From NCBI RefSeq assembly GCF_026230105.1, contig NC_079480.1, positions 28,252,488 through 28,316,487 of the forward strand: DNA of 64,000 nt, given 5' to 3'. This stretch comes from Diorhabda sublineata (Eukaryota > Arthropoda > Insecta > Coleoptera > Chrysomelidae). The position numbers and the translations under genes are program-made. This document shows, one piece after another, positions 34,016 to 46,742 of the stretch (position 1 is its first letter; each line of letters opens with the position of its first letter). The notes beneath the pieces were generated by a model. The model did no database searches and was not told the origin of the DNA. It saw only the letters and a list, made by a program, of their open reading frames with translations.

Positions 34016-35150
34016 CTAGCTAAAAAACCCGGCTTCGCCCGGGAGTTGATATGAGATGACGTGGTAGAGTCGAAATAAAAAAATAAACTATGACGTAAAA
34101 AGTAAAAAAAGTTTATTGAAAACGTTTTCTCATTATTTACAATACTTGTTTATAAACAACATTTTTCATTTTATTGTCCGGAGTATATATACATAAATTT
34201 TTTGGATTTCCTACTCTTGAGCAAGCTACATATAGCTGACCGTGAGAGAAGCAGGATTCTTTGAGGTTAATGCCACAATATTTTAGTTTGTCCTTGCGCT
34301 TTGTTAATTGTAAAACTAAAGGCTAATTTTATTGGAATCTGCAGTCTTTTAAAATGAAATGGCAATTCCGAAGAGATCAGAGGTATTCTAGGTATAAATA
34401 CTGTCTGTCCTTTGGTCTTTCCAGAAATAATTTCGCGCCACTACTACACATGCTACAATTGCTCGCAACGCTTTTGGAAATGCAACCCAAACAATCGTTG
34501 TCCTGAATGAAGTTCAAATATTCGATAACAGATGGCGCCACTATACTTAATTTCCAAGTTGTAGGGTTGGAAAGTTCCTTATATCTTTAGAAACACGCCC
34601 TTTAGATTAAAACGGGAACTTTCTAGCTTCTGTAGCGGTAGCGTATGTAGTAAAGGCGCGAAATTTAAAAACCTAAATTTTTAAATATTTTGAGAACTAA
34701 AATTGTGTCGCTTTTACTCCAAAATATACGTTAAATAATGACGTATAAATACACAAAATTTAACAACTTTATTATAGTAACAAATGAAATTTAAGATTTT
34801 ATTGAAATTGGAATTTTAAATTTCGCGCTACTACTACACATGCTGCAATGGCTCACAACTATGGAGACTATACACTATGACTATTGGAGTGTATAGTCTC
34901 CATAGTTGTCTTGAACGAAGTTCAAATATTCGATAACAGATGGCGCCACTGGACTTAATTTCCAAGTTGAAGGGTCGGAAAGTCCCTTATATATTTAAAA
35001 AAATGCCCTTTAGATTAAAATGGGAACTTTCTTGTTCGAGGAGGGATAAAGGGCTATCACACCACATAAGTCCCTTTATCGTGTCGGGACTCCTTTTTAA
35101 GTTTTATCGGCACGCACATTTTATCGACTTAGTTTTATTATATATATAGA
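34016..35150 (-). mobile_element. Helitron, 1135 bp, both ends present, internally rearranged
   Basis: On the minus strand the element starts TCTATATATATAATAAAACT (35150) and ends with a CCCGG/CCGGG hairpin (34028-34043) and CTAG (34016-34019), flanked by A and T as Helitrons are. Near 34440-34145 the minus strand keeps the end of the helicase: GQTVFIPRIPLISSELPFHF, then FTINKAQGQT and YIYTPDNKMKNVVYKQVL. Rep and the other helicase motifs are gone. Two roughly 190-base segments (34425-34615 and 34820-35030) are direct copies of each other, and the second contains a near-perfect hairpin. Confidence 0.88.
34855..34909. repeat. Near-perfect 22-bp hairpin inside the Helitron
   Basis: The arm acaactatggagactatacac (34855-34875) is exactly reverse-complemented at 34889-34909. 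One further T-A pair gives 22 bp around an 11-nt loop. It replaces sequence present in the sister copy of the internal duplication (34460-34500 region), so it was added after the duplication. It resembles a small foldback insertion or a miRNA-precursor-like stem. There is no evidence of expression. Confidence 0.9.
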
Positions 35151-35721
35151 TATATATATAATAATTTTCATTGACTATCTTGAAAAAAGAAAAATTATCA
35201 CCGTGAGTATTATGCGAACTTGTAAGTTTGAGCGAAGAAATCTAGCAAAAAACGGCCGAATTATTATGTCAGTTATACATTTGATTAGATAACGAGAAAT
35301 TTTACATCCTGTTCCAAGAATTTAACGAATCGATAATCATTAAAACTATGCCAATTTATATGGAATTAAAAAACTCTTTGTCCATCAATCACTAGCTTAA
35401 GGTAAAAAAAAAACAATTAACCATGATATCGAAGCCAAATAAATTTACTTTCACCGAACTGATGAGTTGGATCGTGAAATGGGAATAGCAATTTCCTTTT
35501 TTTTCACCATATTACTAGTAATAGATTATTCAAGATAATGATATAAGATTCGTGGTCATTGAAATTGTTGATTATTGGGACAAATAATCATTTCCTTGAC
35601 CATGAAATAAACAATTATAATATTAGGTATAGTTATGATTTATTTTATAATTTATTCGGATCGTTGAGATTAATTCGAGCACTCGGTGAATTTTAACACG
35701 CTTATATTAGCTTCAATACAT
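35151..35721. other. Unassigned AT-rich DNA
   Basis: Nothing is recognised apart from a short TA-rich patch next to the Helitron end. Confidence 0.3.
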
Positions 35722-36210
35722 ACGAGGGTTGTCTGAAAAGTTTCCGACCTCCATCTGAAGATGTTAGTATTTATCAATATAAGTTTGGAAACACATTTGC
35801 GTAGGCGTTAAAAGATTCTCTCTTAAGTTTTAGTCATTTACATAATCAGTCTTTATCAAAATTGATTTTCGAACTATCCGCGCATTGGGAACCTTGTTTG
35901 GACCAAGAATGCATTCGGAGGAACATTTCCCAGGTCTTAATGACCGCGGTTTAGGAAAAATGAGTCGGATTATTGGCGTTGAATCATAACAATACGTAGT
36001 GCGGTCCATGAGTTGTTGTTTTTCAATGTATTCTCCCTTTATTTTCATTCAAATTCCAGAACATCCGAACAAAGATTCTATGCCACTATAAAAATATAAT
36101 GCATCTCTAGACTCAAATTGATTCTTTTACCCTTTAACTCGGCCTTTAGCATTGCGAACAAATAATCATAGGACGGTGCCAGATCAGGGCTAAACGGTAG
36201 GTGTTCAACC
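35722..36210 (-). pseudogene. Mariner relic, C-terminal part with 3' terminus
   Basis: The minus strand reads EHLPFSPDLAPSYDYLFAML near 36208-36150 (third catalytic Asp in SPDLAPSDY-type context with one extra residue) and then KAELKGKRI. The end at 35725, ACGAGGGTTGTCTGAAAAGT, is a typical mariner terminal repeat. Everything upstream of the third Asp is missing. Confidence 0.7.
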
Positions 36211-37034
36211 ATTAAATAATTTTCTCAATATTCTACATTATTTTTACCTTTTGATGAAAACTTTGTATTTAATTTAGAATTTTTATTGATATAATACGAT
36301 TAAATAAAATTATCAAAATTGCCTTCGCACTCAACGTGATAAATTCTTCACTCATAGTGAATAAATGCATAAAAGCAATTTCTAATGGTAAATACGAAAT
36401 AATGCCTTTTCAATCTGGAAAAACTATTGTTGAGTGAGTGTCTTGAGGGGTTAAATTTTCGTTATCTTACAGTGTATATTCAACTCTATCAAGAATTCGA
36501 CTAACTTTTAAAAAAATTAATAATCTAGTGAACATAATGGAATCTAGTTATACATCTAAAATATAAAAAAATATAGTACAGTACTGCTTTCGATATCAAT
36601 ATGTAGTTGACATTCTGTAATAAAACAAATGTTATAGAAAGTGATTGTTTTTGTAATAAATGATGGTTGGAACTTGAATTTATAATGATAGTATCTAATT
36701 TAATCAGACATTGCTCTTGACTACCGGTATGGATTTCACTACCTATTCTGGGAATGTTAGCAACTACCGTTATAGAGAATTACTTATACAAGGGAAGAAC
36801 AACATAAATTCTGAACGTAAAAGTAGAAAACAAACGTGTACTGACGGTGAAAAAATTGTTCAGATTTGGCTCTGATTCAGAATAAAATCTACAATAGATG
36901 CAATAGAAAATATATCTGTCATTTATGGAATTTGAATAGGCCCACAAAAACACAACAACAAGAGAACACAGAAATTTTAGAAAATTCATTTTTCAACGTA
37001 ATCTACTTTCAAACAATTTCCCCTGCAATGTTCA
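36211..37034. other. Unassigned AT-rich DNA
   Basis: Nothing is recognised. Confidence 0.3.
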
Positions 37035-37830
37035 TTAAGTTCATTTTATAATAAGAATCATCAAAATAGCCATTAACTGCCGACATCACCTCTTAATTGT
37101 TGGAAAATAATTGACCACCGAACCATTTTTTTAAGTCTGGGAACAGGAAATAGTCCGAGGGGCTGGCAAAGTTTTATTCATTAATTTTGGCCATTGCAAT
37201 AACGGATTTCGCAGCTGGTTCGTCTTGATAAAACAACACTTTCTTTTTAGCCAAATGCGTTCATTTTTGTTTAACAATAAGTTTAAAATTTTTTCCTTTT
37301 TCAAGATAGTTAATGGAAATTATCCCACGCGTAACCCAAAAAACCGACGCCATGACCTTGCCTGCAGATAGATAGGTCTTTGCCTTCATTGGAGCCGGTT
37401 CTTCCGTTTCAGTCCATTGTTTTGATTATTTTTCTTTTCAGGTGTGAAGTGATGAATCCACGTTTCATTCATGGTTATGAACATTGCCAAACTCGATGGG
37501 AACATCTTCAAAACAACGCTGTTTTTGTTCCATTGAAACGCGACACTCATCTTGCGTTCAGCTTCTTCATGTCGAAATTTTTCACTTTTGAAATGCCTAC
37601 TATATCTACTACTTTGTGGATTCTCTTCAACATTTCTGGAGTCATCACCTCATTTGGTCTACCAATGCGATGCTGGTCTTCGCATGTCGTACGATCTCGT
37701 TAAAACTCTGGCACCCAATCTTTTACTGTTGGCACGAAGGAGCAGTCTCACTTAGAGTAGAATCTAGTTCAGTTTTGATTTTCGGTTGGGCTAACGCCTT
37801 TCAAATAAAAGTATTGTACCACATAACGAT
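37035..37830 (-). pseudogene. SETMAR-like mariner transposase relic
   Basis: The minus strand gives, in order with frameshifts, IGRPNEVMTPEMLKRIHKVV near 37680-37610, MKKLNARWVSRFN, GKVMASVFWVTRGIISINYL near 37360-37295, HLAKKKVLFYQDEPAAKSVI near 37255-37195 (second Asp kept, QDNAP changed to QDEPA), a short SPSDYFLFPDLKKWFGG near 37165-37115 and YFDDSYYKMN near 37060. The PYSPDLAP segment is partly deleted and several stops are present. Confidence 0.8.
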
Positions 37831-38910
37831 AACCTATTTTTCCATGTTTACAAATCAACTGGAAATGTTTACTATTGATGGCTACCAAACAAATACTAAA
37901 CAACGTGGCGTCTTCAAACTTGAAACATATGCTGTATAGATTATATATTCTCCAACACAGTGATATTTTTCAAGCAACTACCTCCATCTCTAGGCCAGGC
38001 CAAGTTCTTCTAGGACCATCATCATATGTCAGAAACTTTTCTTCTTTAGTATGCGTTTTTATATTTTCAGTATTTTTCTTCAAAACACGTTAATGCGTAT
38101 TTGATCTTTTTATTAATAAATTTTTTTACGAACGCCTCTGGCAAGAAACATATGATTTACGCTCGGACAGTAATCGATAAATATCCTGCTAGAAGGACAG
38201 ATTCAATAAATAGAACGTCTTTCTAGTAGGACATCACGCTTGTACAAAAGTATTCTGGAAATGCTCCCAGCAAGACATAATTTTGTACGTTCCATAAATA
38301 AAAAAAATTTGAACGGTTGCAGCGAGCATTTGGTGATGAGTCCTTCATGAGCAGCAATGTTTAGCTGGTATGGCAGATTTAAAAGAGGTGGTGATGAGGT
38401 ATGAGCTGATATGCCATATTGTTCAGAACAGACCTGTTCTGACGATGCTTTTTTAGTAAAATTTCACTTTACTAGTTACTTTCACACTATTTTGTATAGG
38501 GAATGTTTTTGAACGTATACATAAAATTTGTTTTTATGAAAAGTTCTAATTATATCGTGTGTATATTCAAACAATTACATTAATGTTGTTACAAACTAAT
38601 ATTTATCTATTGTACTGGTAATTAAAATTTTAAATATAATATGTGATTACGTAACACCCACGCTTCCTGTTTTCCACAGAATATTGAATTAATCATTATT
38701 TAAATTTAAAGACTTTCATATAGTCTTTCACTTGTTGAAAATTTTTGGCTCCAGTAGAAATCCAATGAAATAAATTACTTTGAAGTCTTCTGATTGAATA
38801 CAACAATTCACTTTGCCATGGGTATATATTATTTATATTTATTTTGACGTTTCAAATATTTAATATTTGAAAATGATACTGACGATAATATTAAGGAAAT
38901 TACAAAATCA
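37831..38910. other. Unassigned AT-rich DNA
   Basis: Nothing is recognised. A tgacgtttca at 38844-38853 shares the GAAACGTC octamer (minus strand) with the Penelope-type motifs but lacks every other part of the core. Confidence 0.3.
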
Positions 38911-39190
38911 AGCATACCAAAAAATACCATTTTCAGTAAAATAATTGCAAGGAAAGCATTTATTGACCTTTACAATAATAGAAAGTATCAATTAGATAGA
39001 AATCGGACGGCGGAAGAATTGGCGTTGATTTTAAAGGATTAGGCTGTGAACATGAGAAGAAAAGAGGGTACAGAATTTAAAGAAACTACGGTCAAAACCA
39101 CGTGGAACCTAACAAGAATGAGCATTGAAAGCAAATTTTTAATAGAAAGCAGACAGCCACGTTTGTCCTGTCAGATAATAAAAAAATGAT
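38911..39190 (+). pseudogene. Possible KIAA1958/ZMYM-like (Crypton-derived) N-terminal fragment
   Basis: The plus strand reads KIIARKAFIDLYNNRKYQ, then NRTAEELALILKD-stop, NMRRKEGTEFKETTVKTTW and NLTRMSI. This fits the SAM-like core-binding part of DUF3504/Crypton proteins, where an EEL...L..F....RRKDG..YK..S/TVK pattern is usual. The tyrosine-recombinase catalytic half is not seen downstream. Tentative. Confidence 0.4.
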
Positions 39191-40466
39191 TACTTAGACC
39201 GGACCAAATATTAAAATCAACAGATTATTCCTAAGAATAAATCGAAACCGAAAATGATTACTGTTATGATAATATGCTCATTGGAAAAAATACGATTCAG
39301 AATTGGACAAAATTGTCTGCCGAAGCAATTGGTTTGAATACCAAGGGAAAAAAATAATAATAATTCTCATATATCAGTCGATTGGCCAAAAGTGATGTAC
39401 AAAAGCACGAGCTCATAAAAATTGACGGTCCAACTCAATAAAACCCTACTTGAGTATTGTCGAACTACATCATAATCAAATTATTAACAGCATGTGTATT
39501 GAAAATACATCTTCATCAGTAATAGAAACTAACAAATCTGGATCTTCCCTTAATTTTTCTAATTTTTCTTTTGTAAATTGCATCTTCAAATAAATTGTTT
39601 TTGCTCTGAATTTTTTCTATAATTAGCAAAAAATTTTCTATCCGAACATTGAAAATGCTCAAAAAATTTATAACAGCTTTCTCAAGCTTGTTGCTAGGCA
39701 TCAGATGTCGTTTGGTTTCAAAGAAACAAGCTTTCTAAGTTTTTTTTAGAAAATTTATCAATGTCCTTGGGTTCTAACTACTGATAATGATATTAATGAA
39801 TATTCTTAGTCCTCGTCTTCTGGTAATGCCTATCCGGTCCGGATAGGTAGTAAAGACAAAACATGAGGTTTTGGAGACAAGTTTCTTCTCCGTCTAAATC
39901 TTCTATGGCTGAACATTTTGTCGTTAAAGAATCAGCTAGAGCCGGCCATATCGATTTTTATTCTTTGTTTTGTGATCCAAATATTCTAATTTCCTTTATA
40001 TTAAAGTTATCGATGTCATATATTATGTTGTTGAATCTTTGTACTACTTGGTGCATCCACGATATTGCTAATATCCTTTTTTATCAAATCTCAGTTTCTT
40101 CATGGATGCTTCAATCAACATCCACGATTCGACCCCATATAATCTCAAATAGAGAATAGTAAACGTATTTTTGTTGCTATCGGTACATCTCAACTTTTAA
40201 AAACAATAATTTTGTGAAAGATGATGCTCTGGTCTCTTCGATACGAATTTCAATTTCCACAAATGGATCGAATTAATATTTCATATTTGTGCCTAGATAT
40301 TTGTAGCTGTTCACTCTTTCTATTTTTGTTAATTGTAAACTGGTTGTAAGAGAAATGAATTTTACTAATTATCATGTACGTCTTTTTACTTACATTAAAA
40401 TTAAGCCCATATTGCTCACTAACACACTGTTATGCCCATAAACGAGAGTATGTAGATAATCTAGAC
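39191..40466. other. Unassigned AT-rich DNA
   Basis: The 98-codon plus frame at 39863-40159 has no recognisable domain, and nothing else is seen. Confidence 0.3.
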
Positions 40467-40760
40467 CAGAGGTCGGCAACCTTTTAACAAAAAAGTGCCC
40501 ATTTGTAATTTGTAAGTGCCACTATAAAAAACTGCAAATATATATACGTGTGACTAGTAAAAAGTAATAAGGAAAGAGAACTAATAAAAAGAAAGAAGAA
40601 TAAACAATATTTCCAAAAATTTTTATCGAAAAGAAAGAAAGAATCGAGTATACAGTATCGAGTTTTATCAAGGGTACCTTTTTTGTGTAAAAATAAATGA
40701 TGTGTAAGTTCACTTGAAACTTTGCTTAATAAATCTAAAATTGAAAAAATTATGTTCAAT
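40467..40760 (+). mobile_element. hAT terminus fragment (non-autonomous or truncated)
   Basis: CAGAGGTCGGCAACCTTTTA at 40467 followed by aaaagtgcccatttgtaattt is a standard hAT left end. About 290 bases of A-rich internal sequence follow without transposase. The two minus-strand hydrophobic frames here are antisense by-products of this A-rich sequence. No right end was found, so the end coordinate is approximate. Confidence 0.6.
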
Positions 40761-41511
40761 ACTACTTGGTCCGAGCCGTGTAATTAGCCCCCTCCACGAG
40801 AGTTATACATAAAAACAAATTCATTGGATGTATCAGCTTCCAAAACATCGGCAAAATCGTAAAAAATATGTATATTCGAGCAAACCCCAAATATTTTCCA
40901 GTTTTCTATCTATTTTGAAACACCCTATATATCCTTTGATTTGATTAATTAGTAACTCATACTACAAGATTTATCACTATGAATATATCAACATTTCATT
41001 AATTTTCAATCTGTTTATTACGTTAACTTTTTTTGTGTCATCCGCATTAACTGATTTGGGTTATTTCTTTCGTTTTTTATTTATGCTTGATTACGGCTTT
41101 CACGGCGCCACTATTAATTAAAATCGACGATGAATTATATAGTGAAAATTCACACCTATTCTTTGAATGTTTATTTTTTTTTTTTTAATAATTATTATGA
41201 AAAATGAAACACGGGATCGATCTAATATTCAGTTTACTTTACACTTATAACTCTAACTATTACTATTGAAGTAATTATCGATTAGTTTAGCACGGTAAGC
41301 AAATTATCGCAACAATAATACGGCGCAAGGTGACTATCTCTATAATACGAGGTCTAGCTATTAGATAACGAGACTGGTTACGAAAAAATCATAAAAATTA
41401 TTCTATATTCGAATGTTCCCCTTCAATACACCCCCCTCTTCTTTGGTGAACCCTTTAGGAGCTCTGCCGTTTTTTGCTTTACCGCTTCCATGGACTCAAA
41501 TCGAGTCCCTT
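40761..41511. other. Unassigned AT-rich DNA
   Basis: Nothing is recognised. Confidence 0.3.
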
Positions 41512-41860
41512 TCAAAGCAGATTTTTTTCTAACCTTTCAAGGAAATTTGAGCAGATCCGTCGACGCAAGAGCTTTTGGTTAGGATAGGTCAGATTTTTTG
41601 GTATCAACTTCCCACAGACTTGTGTCATGTGTAATTCCTCGTGTAAAATTTTTGTAACCGTTTCTTTATCGGCGTTTACAGCCTCGGCAATCATCCGGAT
41701 GCTCATTTGACGATTCGGAAACGTGTTTTGGGACGTGAATAGACAAGACATTTAGACACCCGTCTAGGGTGGCCTCTAGGCGCAGAGTCTCGTTATTTAA
41801 TAACAAGACCTCGTGATATATCCTAGCATAAAAACGTTTATATAAATGAGATTCAAACAT
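41512..41860 (-). pseudogene. Mariner transposase fragment (second helix-turn-helix)
   Basis: The minus strand reads SIRMIAEAVNADKETVTKIL, HEELHMTQVCGKLIPKNLT and RRRICSNFLERLE. This matches the MIAEELNI.KETVR.IL.EELGM.KVCAKMVPK.L...QK..R...C.D.LER segment of mariners. The DDE domain is absent on the 3' side, so it is a truncated copy. Confidence 0.75.
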
Positions 41861-42359
41861 TGAAAAATAAGGTTTGGAATAATTGAATTATCTTATAATT
41901 TCAATGAAAGTTCAAATATTACGTCTATAATTGGTTGGGTTGAAGTTTCAAAGAAGATTTCAAACTGGTGTTGCATGGTTGCCATAGAAGCAAATTTTTG
42001 TCAAATCAGTTGATGCTACATAATTAAACGAAACTCAATACAACCAAAAACTTACAGGATTTGACCAAAGCGGCAAATTGGAAATTATAAATCAATTCAA
42101 GAAATAAAATATTGAAAATCTTCAGAATTAGACATAATTGTCGGATTTGGACTAGAGGTTTTCCTAATTGGATTCGAAGGAGGCACACATAGTGTGTGTG
42201 AATGAGTAAGGATGATTAACAACTAACTAATCGAACCTCTTTTTATAAAAGGTAATTTGAATGGTGACATATATTTCTATCTGTTAATATATGATATTGT
42301 GACAACCATATCAGACTAATTTTATCATCCTAACAATCCCATGTTACATTCTAATGATA
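41861..42359. other. Unassigned AT-rich DNA
   Basis: Nothing is recognised. Confidence 0.3.
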
Positions 42360-42361
42360 TA

Positions 42362-43810
42362 CAGAGTGTTCCAGGACTTGATGCAGAAAATTCGGGAGTG
42401 AGTAGATGCCGTGATATGAAGATTTTTATATCGTTCTACATGCCATAGGAACCGTTCGTTATAAAGAGACATTCTGAAGAAAATTATCATAAATTGTAAT
42501 TATTTATTGAAAATACTTTCAGAAGGTTTTGAAAAACAATCAAACATAAATAAATAAATATTTGTAATATATACTACTGAAGATCATACTAGTGGCATGA
42601 GAAAAAAATAACTGTATAAATAAGATAATAGTCATGCCAACATGGTAACTTGTCAGAAGCCAGAAGGTAGTATAGTGAACGCTTTCCAGGTAGAATTATA
42701 CCCGACTATAGATCTTTTGTTAGAGTTGATCACAAAAATACGGAAAACAGGCCGGTCTATATAAATTAAGTAAACTAGTTTCCATTATTTTTTTTAAATG
42801 ATGTTTTAGGAAGTGTCATACGAAAAAAGGTGGCGAAGACCAACAACGAACTAACCGAACACCAGCTTTAGAGCAAATGCATTAGATACAGTTGATGCTG
42901 ATCCCACAACTAGCGTACGCAAAATGTCACTACAATTTAACGTATGAACTACAACTATTCATAGGACTCTCCAAGACGGTTTCGTTGCCCCTTTCACATC
43001 GAGAAAGAACATGCCATGAAAGTAGAGGATTATCCAGCAGAACAGAACTAAGCTCGTTGGTTTCTAGATAAATAACGAGTTAATAATATATTTGTTGAGA
43101 AAAGTACTGTTATCTGATGAAGCTAATTTCACATGAGACGGTTTTATAAATTCCCATAATTTACATTTATGAGTACATGAAAATCCTCACGGTGGAATTC
43201 AAATAGAGAATCAACATCGTTAATGTGTGGGCAGGAATAGTGAGTAATAATTTAGTAGGTCCATGTTTTTATGATAATAAAGACACAGAGACATGTGGTT
43301 CGTGCACGATGGAGCCCCTTCCCACTCCCTAAATGATGTAAAAAATCATCTTAATAAGATTTTTCCTAATAGGTGGATCCCTTATGCGAGTAATATGATC
43401 TTCGATAGTATGTAGTACAAATGTTTATTTATTTATTAGTTCTACAAGAGATGTTTGATTGCGTCTAAGGTATTTTCAATAATTACAATTTATGATAATT
43501 TTCTGCAGAATGTCTCTTTATGGCAAACGGTTTCCTTAGCATGTACAACAATCTAAAAATCTACATATTTCCTAAACCATAAATTTTATCGAGTTATCAA
43601 AGAGTACATGGACATACGTGATGATCCATTAAAAATTCATAATATTCGAATCTATAATTTAGAAAATATATCAAATATAAGTTTCACAACTGTAGAGACA
43701 TATAACTCAGGAGCGAGAGGTCGTATAAGAAAAATTTTTTTATGTCACAGCATTATTTTACATAATTTACTCACTCCCGAATGTTTTGCATCAAATCCTG
43801 GAACACTCTG
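42362..43810 (+). mobile_element. DUF4817-type mariner, 1449 bp, both ends and TA flanks, dead transposase
   Basis: The ends CAGAGTGTTCCAGGACTTGA (42362) and its reverse complement (to 43810) are flanked by TA on each side. Plus-strand coding pieces follow the family order: QVPSRIIPD near 42690, RTPALEQ near 42860, VDADPTTSVRKMSLQFNV near 42890-42945, HRTLQDGFVAPF, KVEDYPAEQN, then DEANFT near 43118 (first Asp kept). Next come HNLHLWVHENPHGG near 43160, NVWAGIVSNNLVGPCFYDN near 43220-43275 and FVHDGAPSHSLNDVKNHLNK near 43298-43355 (second Asp kept). The third Asp region is lost. Stops and frameshifts are numerous. The first 170 and last 370 bases recur at 28.3, 33.5 and 55.2 kb. Confidence 0.88.
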
Positions 43811-43812
43811 TA

Positions 43813-45041
43813 CTATAGTATCAAGACGGTACTTCTTCTCGATGCATACGCGCTATACATAATTATAATATTATACGTATTTTTATAAAGACCGAAGTAG
43901 GTGAAAACGTCCGTTTTTCCCTGTTATTTCAAATGATTTTTTATCAAAAGCGACCTAAAATTAAGACGATTCAACACGAAACACATATAAAAAGGTTTAT
44001 GAAGTGAAAAGTTGAAGAAAATTAAATAATTATCTAGTACCAGTTTCCGCAGTGATGGGTAGGGCAACGAAGGGCAATATAATAGTGACCTTGGCCACCA
44101 GACTTGATTTTGTTGAGTTTTTTATGACATTCTCAAAAAAAAGTTGAGTAATTTTTGTTGTAAATTCAATTATGTTGGCTAAGAATAATTTAAATAATAA
44201 ATGCCGATGATGACAAGTAGAAAAAGTATATTCTGAAAATATAGCTACAGAAATGTTGGCCTTATAAGAATTATTACTTTCCAACGATAAGCAGAAAAAT
44301 TCGTTATCATGGATATTAACGTACAGTGTTAAGGAGTTAAAATTATTAAATTATTGGGAAATGATTGTGATGTGTGAGAAAATAGTATCCAAACTTTTAT
44401 ATTACTATATTCATCCTGTCTTTTTCACCTACCACAATCATTTTTTAATAATTTTAACTTCCTCACATTTTACTTCGGTATCTATGAGAATAAATTTCAA
44501 CTTTACTCAATAACGGATTTCTGAATAAATTATGGAACTATTTCTCCTCACAATTCCGTACCTACATGTTCACAATATACTTTTCCAACTTTATCATCTT
44601 CAGCATCAATTAATTAGATTATTCTTAAAGACCAATTGTATCAAGATTTAGGTAAAAATTTCATTTTTCTGTTTTATAGGACATAAAATGAGATCTTTGT
44701 TTTCTTATTAAATTTTTCCCATAAGACTAAAGATATATTTAATTTAATAATTTACAAGTTTTTTCAAGAAATGTTATTATTAAATATTATGTAATTTTTA
44801 ATTGAATTTCTTGTCATCATTTTTTATTATGTTATTTTGGTAAATTTGTCATTTGTCATCAAGGGCGCGGAAGTATGCGCAGTTTTAAGTCAACAGATTA
44901 ATTAAAAGTAAAAAAACATTTGATTACAAAACTCTACCTATACAGAGGAACAAAAAAATTGACAAACTAACATAGCGAGATAAATAAAGTGGGACAAAAA
45001 ATAGGTCAGTAGATTTTCAAACTCTTCTGTGAAGTATTTGA
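43813..45041. other. Unassigned DNA, with one degraded Penelope-like motif
   Basis: At 43872-43900 the plus strand reads ataaagaccgaagtaggtga followed by AAACGTC, a diverged relative of the motif at 47583-47618. The rest shows no genes. Confidence 0.3.
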
Positions 45042-45482
45042 TATGAGGGCTGCTACTCAAGTTTTTAGATATGGCAACATTGATGTGAATATTTGAAATC
45101 TGACATTGCGTTCATGCTATTTGAGTTGTCTACAGAAACATTAGAATTGGTAAAAATATGGAACTAAATAGCAAACATTTTCGTACGATGGCTTTCGACG
45201 TGGATTCGATGTCGATCCACTTTTGGTGATGAAACAACCGTCTTTTGCTGGTTTTCAGAATTCAATCGTGGTCGCACCTCGCTATATGATTAATTTCGTG
45301 AATGTCTTCCAAAATCGACTGTTGCGCTAGAAAACATAGATGCTGTGCGTAAACTGATATTACAAGATCGTCATGTGAAATACCGTGAGATTGAGGCAAT
45401 ATTTCCACTCGCATACATTCAATATTGCATGAACATTTGACTATAACAATAGTTATTTACGTTATAAGTCCGGGAAGTGATT

Positions 45483-45562
45483 TAGTACGGTACGAGATAG
45501 ATGTTTAAGGACGAGGCGACGGAGCAGCCGAGTCACGAATATCCAATCGAGTACCGTAATAA
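45483..45562. repeat. Imperfect inverted repeat near the Crypton left end
   Basis: TAGTACGGTACGAG (from 45483) is answered by CGAGTACCGTAATAA (to about 45562) around a centre with ggacgaggcgacggagcagccgagtc. It lies about 35 bases inside the insertion and may be a recombination or regulatory site. It resembles the hairpins at 19647 and 58467 in layout. Confidence 0.5.
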
Positions 45563-46742
45563 TAACTTCAAGGATGTATATAATTAAATTTTTGAAGTAC
45601 AAAAAATATTTTCTGGAAGAATGGCTGATAATTCAAATAAAATGGCTGAGAAAAGTATGGAAGCAGTAGAGCAAATTACTCCAATTAAGTCTTCGAAAAG
45701 GTACGAAAAATAATATGCGATGTTTTGCCATTGGCGTAAGAAATACAAGGTAAAAAGTGCTGATGAAAATGTGATGTTGGATTGGATTATTTTTTTTATG
45801 TAGTGAGATCAGTTGTTTTTTAGGAGCATTCTTTTCAAAGCTTAAATTTTTTATTCCAGAACATCAAATAGCTCTTATGGTCTAAAGTTGATAGCTTTTT
45901 CAAAAAAACAAAGTGTAGACTACCATCCAAACCAGTCGAAGGTGCTTATAAAGGAAGAAGTTGAAACATTTATGAGAGACATCCCAGACAAAGACCATTT
46001 ACTGGTGAAAGTTATCGCATTAATTAGCATGACCGAAGGTTCTGGAAGGAATGACATTCATAATTTAGAAGTATTAATCACATAAAAACACATGTTTGAC
46101 GGGTTTTTACTTTGATCAACAGCAATGAGGTGCAATACTTGGATAGGTTCAGAAAATATAAAAATTTGTGAAAACACCTTTCACTAAAAGCACTTTTGGT
46201 AGGCTGCAGATAAGGAAAATGCGTAGATCAAAGAGCTGGAATATACATTGTTGGCAGGACACCTAAAAGAATTGCTGAATTCCTCAATCTGGAGCATCCA
46301 GATAAGTACACCGGACATTGCTTCAGAAAGATTTCGTCAACGCTGTTGGCCAATGCTGGGGGTGATATCAATGTTTGAAAACGGCATGGTGGATAGAAGA
46401 GTTCATCAGTGGCTACAAAATTTGTGGAAGAATACGTAGGGAGCAAAATAAAACAGCAATAATGATAAAAGGGGTTGAAACTTTTGTACAAGTGTTAAAC
46501 CAAAACCTCACATTTTCCACCATTATTGAAAATAAAGAAGTACATGCAGTAATTCCTATAATAAATGTTTCTTGTAACAGTAGTTGCACCATTACTTTCA
46601 AAATTCAAAAATTAGAATAAAAGTTTAGTTCTTTATGTTAATTGATTTTTTATTTCTAATTATTTTAAACGGGATTGGGAGAATTTAAGAGTACTGTAAA
46701 GTACAAGGATACCGCAAAGTATCATTATCTGGACTCAAATTA

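Noticed and set aside
33799..34054. Plus-strand frames with a repeating Tyr-Ile tail
   Set aside because: The tail is a translation of the (TA)n microsatellite, and the upstream part has no family likeness.
37380..38093. Several overlapping plus-strand frames of 61-107 codons
   Set aside because: They are antisense to the SETMAR-like mariner relic on the minus strand or continue into unrelated AT-rich DNA.
38844..38853. GAAACGTC octamer on the minus strand, considered a ribozyme remnant
   Set aside because: It has neither a stem II nor any CTGATGA-like half, so the match is likely chance.
40484..40759. 91-codon hydrophobic minus-strand frame, considered as the pgant2 signal-anchor exon
   Set aside because: It lies within the hAT end fragment, is antisense to A-rich sequence, and lacks a donor site in phase with the exon at 16938.
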